Below are positions 12,505 to 22,559 of a stretch of DNA of 64,000 bases, piece by piece. The stretch is from NCBI GenBank assembly GCA_023376005.1, contig CM042157.1, positions 92,571,249 to 92,635,248 on the forward strand, read 5' to 3'. The notes beneath the pieces were generated by a model that saw only the letters and a program-made list of their open reading frames with translations, was not told where the DNA came from and ran no database searches. Position 1 is the stretch's first letter, and the number at the start of each line of letters is the position of its first letter. The position numbers and the translations under genes were made by a program. This DNA comes from Doryteuthis pealeii (Eukaryota; Mollusca; Cephalopoda; Myopsida; Loliginidae).

Positions 12505-12732
12505 GTTCCAATGGTATAGTAGGTAACGTACTGGACTAGGACATCGTAGTTAGCGGGTTCGAACTCCAGTCTCACTATTACGTTTACTTTCGGACTGATA
12601 CCTTTGGGAAAGGTATGAACCCTTTTATCTCCCAAGGTATAGGTTAAACAGTACTGTTCTTCTACAATGAATGGTTTTGATATTAAATAACCTATAAAGT
12701 TTAATATGCCATTAAACAAAGAAGCCCAAACC
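12505..12732 (+). mobile_element. tRNA-headed SINE with LINE-type 3' tail
   Basis: The A-box-like GGTATAGTAGGTAACG and B box GGTTCGAACTCC form a tRNA-like head. The 3' end carries the ATTAAATAACC...ATATGCCATTAAACAAA tail that also ends the 575-bp retroposon and the fragments at 57.25-57.43 kb. Tail sharing with a partner LINE is usual for SINEs. Confidence 0.7.
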
Positions 12733-12870
12733 ATACAGTGAGTATGAACGTTTACCGTGACTCCTCCAGTGAGTCATCTGGCGGAGCAGTAAAATCGGCA
12801 ACCAATAGAAATGTTCAAAGGGAGCATGGGTTCCTAAAAGGGCGGAACCTAGAGAAATGGACCAGTTTCT

Positions 12871-13050
12871 CATTGCTTTGTATATAAAATATATATGGAA
12901 CATTGCTTTGTATATAAAACATATATGGAACATTGCTTTGTATATAAAACATATATGGAACATTGCTTTGTATATAAAACATATATGGAACATTGCTTTG
13001 TATATAAAACATATATGGAACATTGCTTTGTATATAAAACATATACGGAA
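12871..13050 (+). repeat. 30-bp minisatellite, six units
   Basis: The unit is CATTGCTTTGTATATAAAAC plus ATATATGGAA, repeated six times. Only the first and last units carry single changes. Because 30 is divisible by three, at least five of six frames stay open; none is likely to be a gene. Confidence 0.9.
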
Positions 13051-13574
13051 CATCTGGATGTCTTAAGAGAAGCAAAAGAGAGCAATGTGACCTTGTTATT
13101 CTGTGGTTGGATCTTGCTAATACTTAGATTCAAGAAGAGTTCAAAAGATAACATATTCGAAATAATATTAAGGACCTTATTCTTGATTGCTATAACAATT
13201 TAATAATAGTGACTTCAGAGCCAATAACATCAGAATGAAACAATATTGGAAGGGAGTTGTTACTGGTTGTATAATCTCAGTAATCTTTTCCCCCCTCTCT
13301 CCATGAATATAGGAGTTAAATCGGCAGAGGTGGAGTGCCAAGGATCCCTACAGAAGACTGAAGTACGGCAACCGTCAATTAGAGCATAAATGGGTGACTT
13401 GATTGTAACGAATATATTCATTTCTGGTAGCAGGTATAACTTAGAGGGGACAGAGAAGCGCAGGTATGCTATTTATACCATCAAATTCAATGTTTTTTTT
13501 AAGGAAAATTGTGGATAATTTCCGCTTTACAATTTCAGAAACCATTATTTCATATTTTTATGTGTATTTATGAG

Positions 13575-13955
13575 ATGAGGCTTAATATGAATAATTATGA
13601 TATATCAGACTGTTGTCCTCATCTTTATTGTGTATAAACACAACATTCAGGCCACTGTAACTTCAGGCTCTGTTTTAGATGTTTTTTTTATTTATTATTT
13701 TAATTACACCTTAAAATAAGTCATCTTCAGACGATTACCCATGAATTCAAATGCAGTTTCAGAGCTTAATGAATAATAATGATATTTTGGACTGTTGTCC
13801 TCATCTTTATTGTGTATAAACACAACGTTCAGGCCAGTGTAACCTCGGGCTCTGTTTTAGGTGTTCTTTTATTTATTATTTTAATTACCTTAAAATAAGT
13901 CATCTTCAGACGATTACCCACGAATTCAGTCGCAGTTTCGGAGGACAACAGCCCG
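13575..13955 (+). repeat. 190-bp tandem direct duplication
   Basis: A block from ACTGTTGTCCTCATCTTTAT to CATCTTCAGACGATTACCC is present at about 13608-13745 and 13792-13922 with about 90% identity. Its CCTCATCTTTATTG and CACAACGTTCAGGCC strings relate it to the inverted-terminus family. Confidence 0.6.
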
Positions 13956-14162
13956 ATATATCATAATTATCCATTATTCCATATTTAACAGAGAAGCCAG
14001 TCAATAAATTCTTCGCTTGCAGCCTGAAGAATAAAGCTTGCAACAACAAAACCACAAATGACTTTAATTCCTGGCTTCTTAGGGTAGACAAACCTGGATT
14101 GTCCGGCTGTTTCAAGGCTTGGATATACCAAAACACCATCTTACCCAAGGTTTTATGGTATC

Positions 14163-14213
<51 letters not shown>

Positions 14214-14229
14214 CATATTATCAACCAAA

Positions 14230-14268
14230 GCCTGAAGAAGATACCAGAAGATCTGAAACACGTGTTGC
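14230..14268 (+). ncRNA. Hammerhead-like motif, ACACGUGU class, copy 1
   Basis: CUGAAGA is followed by a hairpin (AGAU/AUCU ends), GAAA and the palindrome ACACGUGU, then U and GC that can pair with GC before the box. It lies on the left arm of a palindromic AT-rich array with two further copies. Core boxes match; helix I is short (about two pairs). Confidence 0.5.
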
Positions 14269-14377
14269 ACATGTAAAACAAAAAGAATAAAAATTTTTTT
14301 CTGAGAACAAAATACATTTTACGGACCTTCCTTTTTTATAAAATATTGAATTTTCTCCCGTTGGAACCAGAACAAAC

Positions 14378-14438
<61 letters not shown>

Positions 14439-14542
14439 TGTTCTGTTTCCAACGGGAGAAAATGTAATATTTTATAAAAAAAGAAGGTCCGCAAAATGTA
14501 TCGTTCTCAGAAAAAAATGTTTTAATCTTTTTATTTCACATA

Positions 14543-14582
14543 CGCAACACGTGTTTCAGATATTCTGGTATCTTCTTCAGGC
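14543..14582 (-). ncRNA. Hammerhead-like motif, ACACGUGU class, copy 2 (inverted)
   Basis: This is the same arrangement on the minus strand: CUGAAGA, helix II AGAUA/UAUCU, GAAA, ACACGUGU, U, GC. It is the mirror of copy 1 across a central AT repeat and of copy 3 across the palindrome at 14641-14681. Confidence 0.5.
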
Positions 14583-14690
14583 TTTGATCAATACATATAT
14601 TGATATACATATATATATATACACATATACACACATATATATACATAGGTTATGCGTGTTTCACGCATAACCTATGTATATATATGTGTG

Positions 14691-14741
<51 letters not shown>

Positions 14742-14766
14742 ATATATAATATATGTATTGATCAAA

Positions 14767-14805
14767 GCCTGAAGAAGATACCAGAATATCTGAAACACGT
14801 GTTGC
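14767..14805 (+). ncRNA. Hammerhead-like motif, ACACGUGU class, copy 3
   Basis: CUGAAGA, helix II AGAUA/UAUCU with a six-base loop, GAAA, palindrome ACACGUGU, then U and GC. It is nearly identical to copy 2 and inverted relative to it. Confidence 0.5.
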
Positions 14806-14842
14806 GTATGTGAAATAAAAAGAATAAAACATTTTTTCTGAG

Positions 14843-14876
<34 letters not shown>

Positions 14877-14907
14877 CGGCAGCATTTTTTTCTTTTAAAC
14901 TTGTTTT

Positions 14908-15278
14908 GTTAAACTCTACTGACAATTCTTGTCGGCCTATAATTTCACGCCAATCCTCCTTCCACCATTCCCCTTACATTCTTACAAACTTGTGAGCCCC
15001 CCCCCCTACAAATTTTACTGCCACTGTTCGTTTAAACGGAACTCGTGAGCCCTCCTCCTACTACTAATTCCTATTGCTACCCCTCGTTTTAAAATCGACA
15101 CAACAGACACATTCCACCAGTTTCACACCTGATAATAGCACAAAGACGTGCAGAAAGCGCTCGTGGAAGAATCTTTGGTGGATTGCTACACTAATTCCAC
15201 CAAGATATTAAAAAGATAGCCAGACAGTTAGAAAGGATCAATCAAAAACTCGTCCGACAAGAATTGTCAGTAGAGTTT

Positions 15279-15281
<3 letters not shown>
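14908..15281. mobile_element. MITE-like element with 27-bp inverted termini
   Basis: TTAAACTCTACTGACAATTC and onward (14909-14935) is the exact reverse complement of 15254-15280. There is no coding content between. A CA/TA microsatellite starts at its right edge. Confidence 0.6.

Positions 15282-15349
<68 letters not shown>
15281..15349 (+). repeat. (CA)n-(TA)n microsatellite
   Basis: A CA run changing into a TA run, abutting a SINE tail. Confidence 0.95.
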
Positions 15350-15351
<2 letters not shown>

Positions 15352-15628
15352 AACCCCTCCGCACGAGTAGGATGTGACACAAGGCCAATTTTTAAAGCGG
15401 AATTAACTGGTTTGAATTCAGAATTTTCCTTCTCCTAGACTGGTTACCTAGCCAATGTTAAAGAGCCCAGTCCACCCTGCTATTTGCCCATAGCTGGAGG
15501 GATTTATACATTTCCTAAAGTTATTAGCGCTCTGTGAAATGCAAACAGCCTCGTCTAGGATTTGAACTCGGATCCACGAGTCCATTTCCAACGACTCTAA
15601 ACATTACACTACGCATTTCAATCTGTTA
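15350..15628 (-). mobile_element. SINE family T, most complete copy
   Basis: In reverse orientation: a tRNA-like head (GTAGTGTAATGTTTAGAGTCG and GAGTTCAAATCCTAGACGAG), the family body, and the 3' end GCGGAGGGGTTGGC abutting a long TA repeat and then a CA repeat at 15281-15349. The microsatellite probably grew from the element's TA tail. Confidence 0.75.
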
Positions 15629-15786
15629 ATATATGATGCCCGAAACTCGAAGGTGGAAGTTCCTGACAAAAAAGATTGACAGTTATTTATGAAGATGGTT
15701 TAGCCTGCCAATGAGCTTCAGTTGTGCTGCTCTATATAGGATCACCAACACCCTTCAACCACCATTTTATAGCCTTTCAGAGGAGA

Positions 15787-15789
15787 TTG

Positions 15790-15862
<73 letters not shown>
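15787..15862 (+). repeat. (GA)n microsatellite
   Basis: Pure GA run of about 75 bp. RE/SL open frames across it are artefacts. Confidence 0.97.
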
Positions 15863-15979
15863 ATGCAGTATAGATACTATGAGAAGCCCAGAGTGGCAGC
15901 AGCCGGTATTGAATTGAAGAAAAGATTCAATCGATACCATAGAAAAGAGCGTGTCTGGTTTCCTCAACCCAAGATTGGC

Positions 15980-16650
15980 AGTTGACGGTGAATCTTGGTG
16001 AATAGTTAGGATTCCCTGGTCACATCACATAGTAGACCCGGATATGTCCATTTTCTCGGATGCAACTAAACAGGTGATGATGTGGGAATTAATTTCTTTG
16101 GGAGAAATATAGATGAAGCTCTTGAGAGGAATCTCACTAAATACCAAGAACCAGTTAAACAATGCAGAATCCAGGACCAGCAAAGTTTTTTGTGGATCAA
16201 TGAATGAGGGTTGTCGAGTGTTTGCAGCGTGTTCGCTCTGTAAGGTCTTGACTAGAAATAACAGTGGCTGATAAAAGAGGGTCCATTGTAACCACCGCTG
16301 GAAAAGCCACTAGGTGACTTTTAGATAAAAATAGCTTTTGCCACATTGGATTAAGTTTTGGTTGAGTAGGAGGTCAAAGGTTAACTTTTAGGGAAAGAAA
16401 GAGAGTAATTGTTAGGGAGAGTTATCCCCCCTAACGATTCGAACCGGAAAAAAGGAGGAGAGGAAAAATACTGACAGGCAGACCAGACAAGAAGCGAACA
16501 CGGGACGCACACGCGTATCATATCATCAGCCGAACTCTAATCCAAAACCATCCCACTGTATTCCCTGTCAGTGAGAATAAATAAAACAAATATTGTTATT
16601 GTTAACATATTCCCTGTTTTTATTATCATTTCTGTATATCCTACATCTCG
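15980..16650. other. No gene; possible LTR-like block
   Basis: The stretch 16409-16606 starts TGTTAGGGAGAG, contains AATAAATAAAA and ends TTAACA, giving an LTR-like outline without a partner or target duplication. The rest is unassigned. Confidence 0.25.
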
Positions 16651-16655
16651 GGATA

Positions 16656-17067
16656 TCTATTAATAATGGAGATTCGCTTCCGGTTTTGTCTGTAACAAAA
16701 ATTACGCCACTGCTTACGTCACATTACCCAAAATCGTCATAACATAGAATAAAATTTCGAGTGTATTTATTCAATAAATACACTCAAAATTTGAACATGC
16801 AACATTAGACAGTCCTCATTGTTTTTTAAAACAAGTTTTAATAAATACATGACTGGTATTATATATCTATATATAGTTTGTTTTATTTTAATACATATAA
16901 AGTTTACATTTCAAATTGTTTTATTTTTTAATCCTTTAATGAATTTAATGATTTTACTTAGGGTACAAACTCGCTGACTTTAAATTTTTTACTCCCACCC
17001 CTTAGGCAATATGTTTCAAAAATCTATTTTTACATCGCCCGGAGGGTGTTTTTTTATTTTGTACTAG
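16656..17067 (+). mobile_element. Non-autonomous Helitron-like element, short family
   Basis: The 412-bp element starts TCTATTAATAATGGAGATTC after an A and ends with hairpin GCCCGGAGGG, an AT-rich spacer and CTAG before a T. That matches the Helitron pattern A|TC...hairpin...CTRR|T. It has no coding potential. It also carries an internal palindrome GAGTGTATTTATT/AATAAATACACTC. Confidence 0.72.
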
Positions 17068-17713
17068 TAACAGTAATGGAGGAAATTAGAGATAGAAAAG
17101 TGCCTGATGAAGTATTTCCCACCAAAAACAGATGAGAAAAATGCGTACTGTGTTTGAATAAATCTGATCCAAGCTTGTTTTATCAAACAAAAGTTACTTT
17201 TTTCTATTTTTTATAGATCTCTCCTATTTAATTTCAAAAAGGATACAAGTTTGAGTCTTGCCAGGAACATTTTTGTTTGTTTGTGACTCTCAGTGATGAA
17301 TAATTGCTGCTTTAGAACAAGGTGCTAAGTGGTAAAAAATAATATTAAAAAAATAATATAAGCTATAAATAAAAATTAGAATATGGTCATTTCCTTTTTG
17401 GCTGTTCCGGTACATTTTTAGCCCTTCCTTAGAAGTTAAGGTAAGAAAAATAATCTCTATTTATGGCCTAAAACATTTTCTGATATTGTTTTTATACAGA
17501 TGAAACATATGTAGAACAAAAACGGTTTTGAAAATAGTTTTCAAAATGAAATTTTATCTTTTTATGCGAGTTTATTGTACATCGAAAAGAAATGGAATTG
17601 AAAATATTTCAATTGCATGGAAATATTTAGTTTAAATTTTTGAGAATAAAGAGATAAATCGTAAAAGTGTTCATTCATTATCACAAAATAAATGGATTCT
17701 TTGTTTGCTTACA

Positions 17714-18632
17714 TCTTATTATAATGGAGATTGTGTGTTTTTCTGTCTGTAGCAGAAACTATATTACTACTCAAGTCACAATTCCCTTTGTTATTTACGT
17801 CACATTCTCCATGATTTTATTTTCATTTAAACCTCAATTATTAATAAAATTGTTTTTTAGATTATTAATACTGTTGACCATATCTACATAGTATTTACCG
17901 CGTACCCCACTTGTACGGGTCAGGCACAAAGTCCCTATTAACGTGGGACCACCCACAAACCGAAGCTCATGGAGTGGCAGGTGAAAAATTGCGTCGATCC
18001 CGTCGGCATTCCCCCTCAAGGGGGCGCCTCAGGCACTGGGCAATAAACCCAGCCCTGCCCCTTTAAATCGAGGGGGCAGGTGTTGCCTGGGGGGATGGCC
18101 CCCTGGGATCGACGCTGTTAATTATATCAATGGTCCAGAGGCCGAAGCCACTGTTGACCATATCTACATACTAACAATATGCAATTGTATTTATATATAC
18201 TACAAAATAGCGGTTTGTAGTGTGAATGGGAAAGTTTATTTGCATATTGATATTAAAAATTTGATTTTAATAAATATGTGCTTAGTATTATTGATTTCTA
18301 ATTTTTTGGTTTTATCTTAATGAATATGAGCAAAAATCTCTTCAATAAATCTTAAAAGAAATCCCTTAACAAGAAGAAATAACTGTAATATTATTCTTTA
18401 CTTCCTATTTTAACTAAACAGTTAAATTAGGAAAATTTAACAATGAAAGACGGGAGTAAGGGAAAATAATGGAATAGTTTCAAAGTTGTTCTATTTTTCA
18501 ATCATACCCCCTCTGTTCAAAATCTTTTTATCTACATTCTTATTCAGTTTCATTAGCCTTTCTAATTTAATATGATATTTTATTATATTAAAACTTAAAT
18601 ACTTGCACCCAGAGGGTGCATATATATGCTAG
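17714..18632 (+). mobile_element. Helitron-like element, long family, with nested retroposon
   Basis: It starts A|TCTTATTATAATGGAGATT and ends with a perfect GCACCC/GGGTGC-type hairpin and CTAG|T. A 259-bp GC-rich retroposon (17891-18149) has inserted into it, duplicating 21 bp. Without the insert it is about 640 bp. Confidence 0.75.
17891..18149 (+). mobile_element. GC-rich structured retroposon with 21-bp target duplication
   Basis: This 259-bp insert is much more GC-rich than its surroundings and interrupts a Helitron-like element. The 21 bases ending CCATATCTACATA occur on both sides (17870-17890 and 18150-18170). Inside, GCGTCGATCCC pairs with GGGATCGACGC, and GGCACTGGGCAAT/CAGCCCTGCCCC face GGGGGCAGG and TTGCCTGG, giving a long folded hairpin. 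It has no poly-A and no clear pol III box. Confidence 0.85.
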
Positions 18633-18849
18633 TATTTAGAATAGATTTTTAAGTTGCAGAGATTTTACAAGCATATTAGTACCATTAGATATCAGTACCA
18701 ATTGTAGCATAATGCCAGTCTTCCTGCAGTTCTATCGAAATTCAATATCTTCTTCAACATGGGTTTATATTCAAACAATATCATTGACAATTCCAGTTTC
18801 AAGTGTTAATATAACTTTGTTTTATTGTTTTAAAGCCTTTACGATGGAT

Positions 18850-19115
18850 TGAATGATTGTAATTACTGGGTTATTTCATATCTAGAGGTTAGGGAATTGC
18901 GTTCATGTTTATATTTTTGTAGTTGTTTCTAAATAGTATTTTTGCACACGGGCCTTTTCAACCGATCTATTTGACCTATAGACGGGTCTATTACAGGTAC
19001 TACCACTACTGTGGACCTGGGAGTAACGACAATGAAGAGATACTCCACACTCCTCAGATCTCCAGAACTGGAGCCTCACCATTAGATGTAGTTTAGTGTC
19101 ATATCCATGATACAA
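18850..19115 (-). mobile_element. Family P retroposon, diverged subfamily
   Basis: It contains GGTACTACCACTACTGTGGACC and GAGCCTCACCATTAGATG, similar to the 7340-7720 copy. Confidence 0.5.
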
Positions 19116-19165
19116 AATCATTTACGAATGAATAAAAGGAAAATTTGCAATAGAAATGTACATTA

Positions 19166-19614
19166 CTAGCAAAATAAAAAAACGCCCTCTGGGCGACGTA
19201 AAATAAATATTGCCTAAGGGGATGGGAGTTGAAAATTTATTATCAGAGTTTGTATCATAAGTAAAGTAAAACCATCAAATTTATTAAAGGAGTAAAAAAT
19301 AAAATAAATTTATTAAAGGAGTAAAAAATAAAATAAATTTATTAAAGGAGTAAAAAATAAAAAATGGAAATGGAAACTTAGTTCTGATAACTTTAAATAT
19401 ATATTAAAATAAAACAAAGTATATATAGATAGTTAATACCAGATATGTATTTATTAAAACTTGTTTAAAAAACCAATGAGGACTGTCTAACATTGCATGT
19501 TCAAATTTTGATTGTATTTATTCTATGTTATGACGTTTTACATAGTGTGACGTAAGAAGTGACGCAGTGTTTGTTACAGACAAAAACCGGAAGCGAATCT
19601 CCATTATTAATAGA
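19166..19614 (-). mobile_element. Helitron-like element, short family, internal triplication
   Basis: Reverse copy with canonical A|TC and CTAG|T ends. A block AATTTATTAAAGGAGTAAAA is present three times at 19278-19360, explaining the extra length (449 bp). TGTACATTA occurs at both flanks, probably by chance. Confidence 0.7.
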
Positions 19615-19650
19615 TGTACATTATTCAATTGAACATGATATAAAAGATCC

Positions 19651-20225
19651 CTGCCCTGTCGGCTGAGGCGTTAGAATGCACCGATTCCCCCAATGGGGCC
19701 ACCTGTTGGCCGTGGGTGGCGACCCGTGATGCTTAAGGATAGAGCCCAGGTGAATGAGCAGTTCATGACATGCAATACTCAACTTTGGCCCTATCTTGGG
19801 CTAGACGGGCGGTCGGAGAGGCCCCCTCCGATCAATCGGCTGGTCACGTCAAGCCCTAGCACCTATATGATTTTCACAACCCTATTGCCCTTATGGCAAG
19901 CCCCGACCCCTTTTTATCATATGGGTGCTAGAAGGCGGTGGGTGTGGGTATACATGTCCTGGGAATGACGTTAAACTCTATCTGATGGTGAGGTTCCAGT
20001 TTTGGAGGTTTGGGGAATGGAGAGCACCCCTTGATCACCATTGCTCCCTGGTCCACTCTGACCCGGAGTGGTAGTACCTGTTAGGGTCCCATCTGTGGGT
20101 TAAATAGAAAAATGTGTTTATAAAAAAAAATTGTATTATCCATTAAGAATTGATTTATTTCAAAACTTTATCGGCATTAAATGACCCACTGAGGTTGATA
20201 TGCCGTAAAACGAAACAAACCAAAC
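19651..20225 (+). mobile_element. 575-bp retroposon (family P) with 12-bp target duplication
   Basis: The element starts GCCCTGTCGGCTGAGGCGTT and ends ATTAAATGACCCACTGAGG then ATATGCCGTAAAACGAAAC with an AAAC-rich tail. TATAAAAGATCC flanks it on both sides (19639-19650 and 20226-20237). Copies of the same body occur at 7.8, 39.8, 45.9 and 62.4 kb. It has no coding potential; the tail matches that of LINE-type elements, so it probably moves by LINE machinery. Confidence 0.85.
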
Positions 20226-20661
20226 TATAAAAGATCCTCTCTAACTTAAATTGAATATCATTCGTTAATGAGAGTTAATGTTTTAAGATCTATACTGATT
20301 ATAAATCTTAGTTTTTCTACTATTAGACAATTTACACAGGTTAGGGATTTGGTGAGTGTAGTGTACTTTCAATTGACTAGATTCTGTGTATTGATGTTGA
20401 ATAATAGTAACAGCAGATGGTGGGGACACTTTGGGACATAAAAAAGAAAAAGAAAAGAAAAGACTGTAAGTGCTGTAAACCCGTATAAGTGTGCTAAAAA
20501 CTTACAAACTCATAAATAAAAAAATAAAAAAAATCGTCATGCTATTTGATAATGGAACAGATAGTAGGAAAATAAATGCGTTTGCTGAAGATCATTAATC
20601 ACTAAGCGTATCTGTCATTCGAGAAGCTATTAATAAAGCAAGATTCTAAAGTAAATAAAAC

Positions 20662-20670
20662 TATATAAAT
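20662..20670 (+). promoter_or_regulatory. TATA box of the EGF/VWA gene
   Basis: The string TATATAAAT lies about 50 bases before the start codon at 20712. That leaves room for a transcription start near 20690 and a 5' leader of about 20 bases. It is the only well-placed core promoter motif before this gene. In AT-rich DNA such a match can occur by chance, so the support comes from its spacing to the signal-peptide exon. Confidence 0.5.
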
Positions 20671-20711
20671 ACAATTCGAATTTAGTTTTAACTGGAAATC
20701 TTGCATTAGTC

Positions 20712-20775
20712 ATGAAGATTTTTATATTCTCGCTGGTTATTCTCTGTTTTCTGGTTTTTCGGTGCCATGGACGAG
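20712..20775 (+). CDS. Exon 1, signal peptide of secreted EGF/VWA protein
   Basis: The exon begins with ATG and encodes about 21 residues, MKIFIFSLVILCFLVFRCHG and onward. This is a basic start followed by a hydrophobic core ending in small or polar residues, a typical secretory signal peptide. A strong donor, GAG/GTAAGT, follows at 20776. It leaves a phase-1 end, which joins in frame to the EGF exon at 29186. The ATG is chosen because it is the only one giving this leader, and a TATA box lies about 50 bases upstream. The first intron is about 8.4 kb and packed with mobile elements. The function is inferred only from the domains of the following exons. Confidence 0.72.
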
Positions 20776-21217
20776 GTAAGTAACCATTTGGCCTTTTTAC
20801 GTATTTAATTGTATTGCTTTACTATTATGCTAATTCGTGAAATTCTATTCAGGTAAACATTTACTAAGCCTTTTTTTTTACTTGGTTATTTTAGTTTGAC
20901 TCAAGTTGAGAATCGAAAACATTTGCAATGGTTCACTTGTCTAACTAGCAAACAATTACACAAAGCGAGCCATTCTCCTCACAATAGACAAACAAAAACT
21001 ATTGATAGCTTTCTCGCTATTCAGTAATGATTGATTTGTGAGAAATAGTTCGCTAATCATAACACCAGGAAGAGCCGCCTAAGTCTTTAGTCATAAGGAG
21101 CGTCAATCACGACTCACTTTATAAGTGCCTGGTGACGAAATCTAAGATCCCAGGAATTTATGATTTTGAACAAACCCTTTAAATTTACGATCAATTTGCT
21201 GGAGATTATATATGCAT

Positions 21218-21475
21218 GAGGGGGCGGGTTAGCTCAGTCGGTAGAGCGTTCGGCTAGAAACCACAACGTTCCTTGTTCGATACCGGTCCCCGCCAACTCA
21301 GCGTATGAGTAGCACAGGGATCTGTGCGGTAAAGTAAGGAGCTGATGGTAGGTGTGGCGCTCCACCTCAGATGCTAAAACAATCTCCTTGGTCTAGCGCT
21401 ATTGAAAAGGGGATAGACTCCCTCGCTGTATGGCTCATACCGACTTTAGGCCGCCCCGTCGACTTTACTTTTTAC
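21218..21475 (+). mobile_element. tRNA-derived SINE with 12-bp target duplication
   Basis: The head contains a pol III A box (TTAGCTCAGTCGGTAGAG) and B box (GTTCGATACC) in tRNA spacing, followed by an unrelated body and the end GACTTTACTTTTTACTT. The 12 bases TTATATATGCAT occur on both sides (21206-21217 and 21476-21487), as expected for LINE-mediated insertion. The cloverleaf is imperfect, so this is not a working tRNA gene. It lies inside intron 1. Confidence 0.88.
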
Positions 21476-21737
21476 TTATATATGCATTAATATAATCTAA
21501 AATCTCTTTGTCATAAATTATGAAGAAAATTGAATATGAGTAACTAATACTTAGTAATGTTAATGAATTTGGTTCATCTTAAGAAACTGATTAACGTAAA
21601 TTAAATGCAAAGGGGGTTTCGTTTATCTTACCAAAACGCATAATAACATAGACAAGGAAGATGGAAATTGGTTTGATTTAGTAAATTGTGCTCTTATCAA
21701 TAACAAAATATCTATGTAATTGGGTGTTAATAGTACT

Positions 21738-21738
21738 G

Positions 21739-21787
<49 letters not shown>
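21738..21787 (+). repeat. (TA)n microsatellite
   Basis: Fifty-base TA run directly before the truncated GC-rich retroposon. Confidence 0.95.
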
Positions 21788-21789
<2 letters not shown>

Positions 21790-21926
21790 GGGCACTAAAC
21801 TTAGCCCTGCCCCCAATGGGGCAGGTATTGCCTGGGGGTATGGCCACCTGGGATCGACGCTATTATTTATTACTTAACCTGATCCAGTGGCCGAAGCACA
21901 CTGGACCCCCCGGGTGGGGAAGGTAA
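21788..21926 (+). mobile_element. GC-rich structured retroposon, 5'-truncated
   Basis: Only the last 140 bases remain, starting at GGGCACTAAACTTAGCCC directly after a TA repeat and ending CTGGACCCCCCGGGTGGGG. Truncation at this end suggests the GGACCCCC end is the 3' end. Confidence 0.75.
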
Positions 21927-22104
21927 GTATGCATTTTTTTTCATTTCTTTTTTCATTTATATTAGGATTAGGCAGATGGATTTTAAACGTACGTGAAATG
22001 CATTGTTAAATTTCATTAAAAAGTTTATTCAACATGTATTATTTATTAAATTTGAATGATAGATATGGCGTTTGCTTTTCGCCAATGGATTTTAAAATTG
22101 GACA

Positions 22105-22300
22105 AATATAAATTTGTATTATTTGTATTGGACTATTGTTTTCATCTTTATTGTTATCTACACAACGTTTCGGTCGGTGTGCCCTCCGGCCTTTGTCAGG
22201 TATTTATTGTCGGACTCGGGAAACTTCTCGAACTCGATGAGGACAATAGTCCGAATAATCCAAATAATACGAATTATCAAGCCTCATTAAGAAAAAATAG
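22105..22300. mobile_element. Inverted-terminus repeat, short copy
   Basis: The TTTTCATCTTTATTGTTATC start and GAGGACAATAGTCCGAATAA end are inverted relative to each other. The ribozyme-like box is damaged (CUGACAA). Confidence 0.5.
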
Positions 22301-22559
22301 TTCTCAGATTTCTTTTATCAACCTGAATTTGTTTCTCGTCGATATTTTTGGCTACAATGTAATAGCTCAGCCCCAGGTGATATCCGCCCCCACCCAACTG
22401 GGCTGCAATTTTCCTAAAAGAGATAAAAGTTGGGTTTATTTCGCAGTGTCTGAGGCGCTTCTCAAGGCGAAGGCCGAAGGAATAGCCACTCCCGGGAGAC
22501 ATGCTTCCTACGGGGCATCTCATATTAAACCAACCCATATCGCAACGTTGGTTAGATAA

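Larger units (their letters stand above)
14212..14875. repeat. Nested palindromic AT array
   Basis: Arms 14222-14345 and 14450-14590 are inverted around an AT repeat (14381-14432). The right arm is again inverted at 14757-14850 around the palindrome GGTTATGCGTG/CACGCATAACC (14641-14681). Each arm contains a hammerhead-like motif. Confidence 0.75.

Noticed and set aside
12871..13050. CRISPR array
   Set aside because: Units are contiguous without spacers and the context is an animal genome.
12712..13203. Overlapping repeat proteins on both strands
   Set aside because: All come from one 30-bp minisatellite with no stop in most frames.
19166..19620. TSD-flanked retroposon instead of Helitron
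   Set aside because: TGTACATTA flanks this copy, but most other copies lack any duplication and fit A|TC...CTAG|T; AT-rich chance is more likely.
21221..21300. Functional tRNA gene
   Set aside because: A and B boxes are good, but the acceptor and T stems do not pair cleanly and the sequence continues into a SINE body with target duplications.
22056..22559. 167-codon + frame
   Set aside because: The frame runs through an inverted-terminus repeat; no domain or splice signals.
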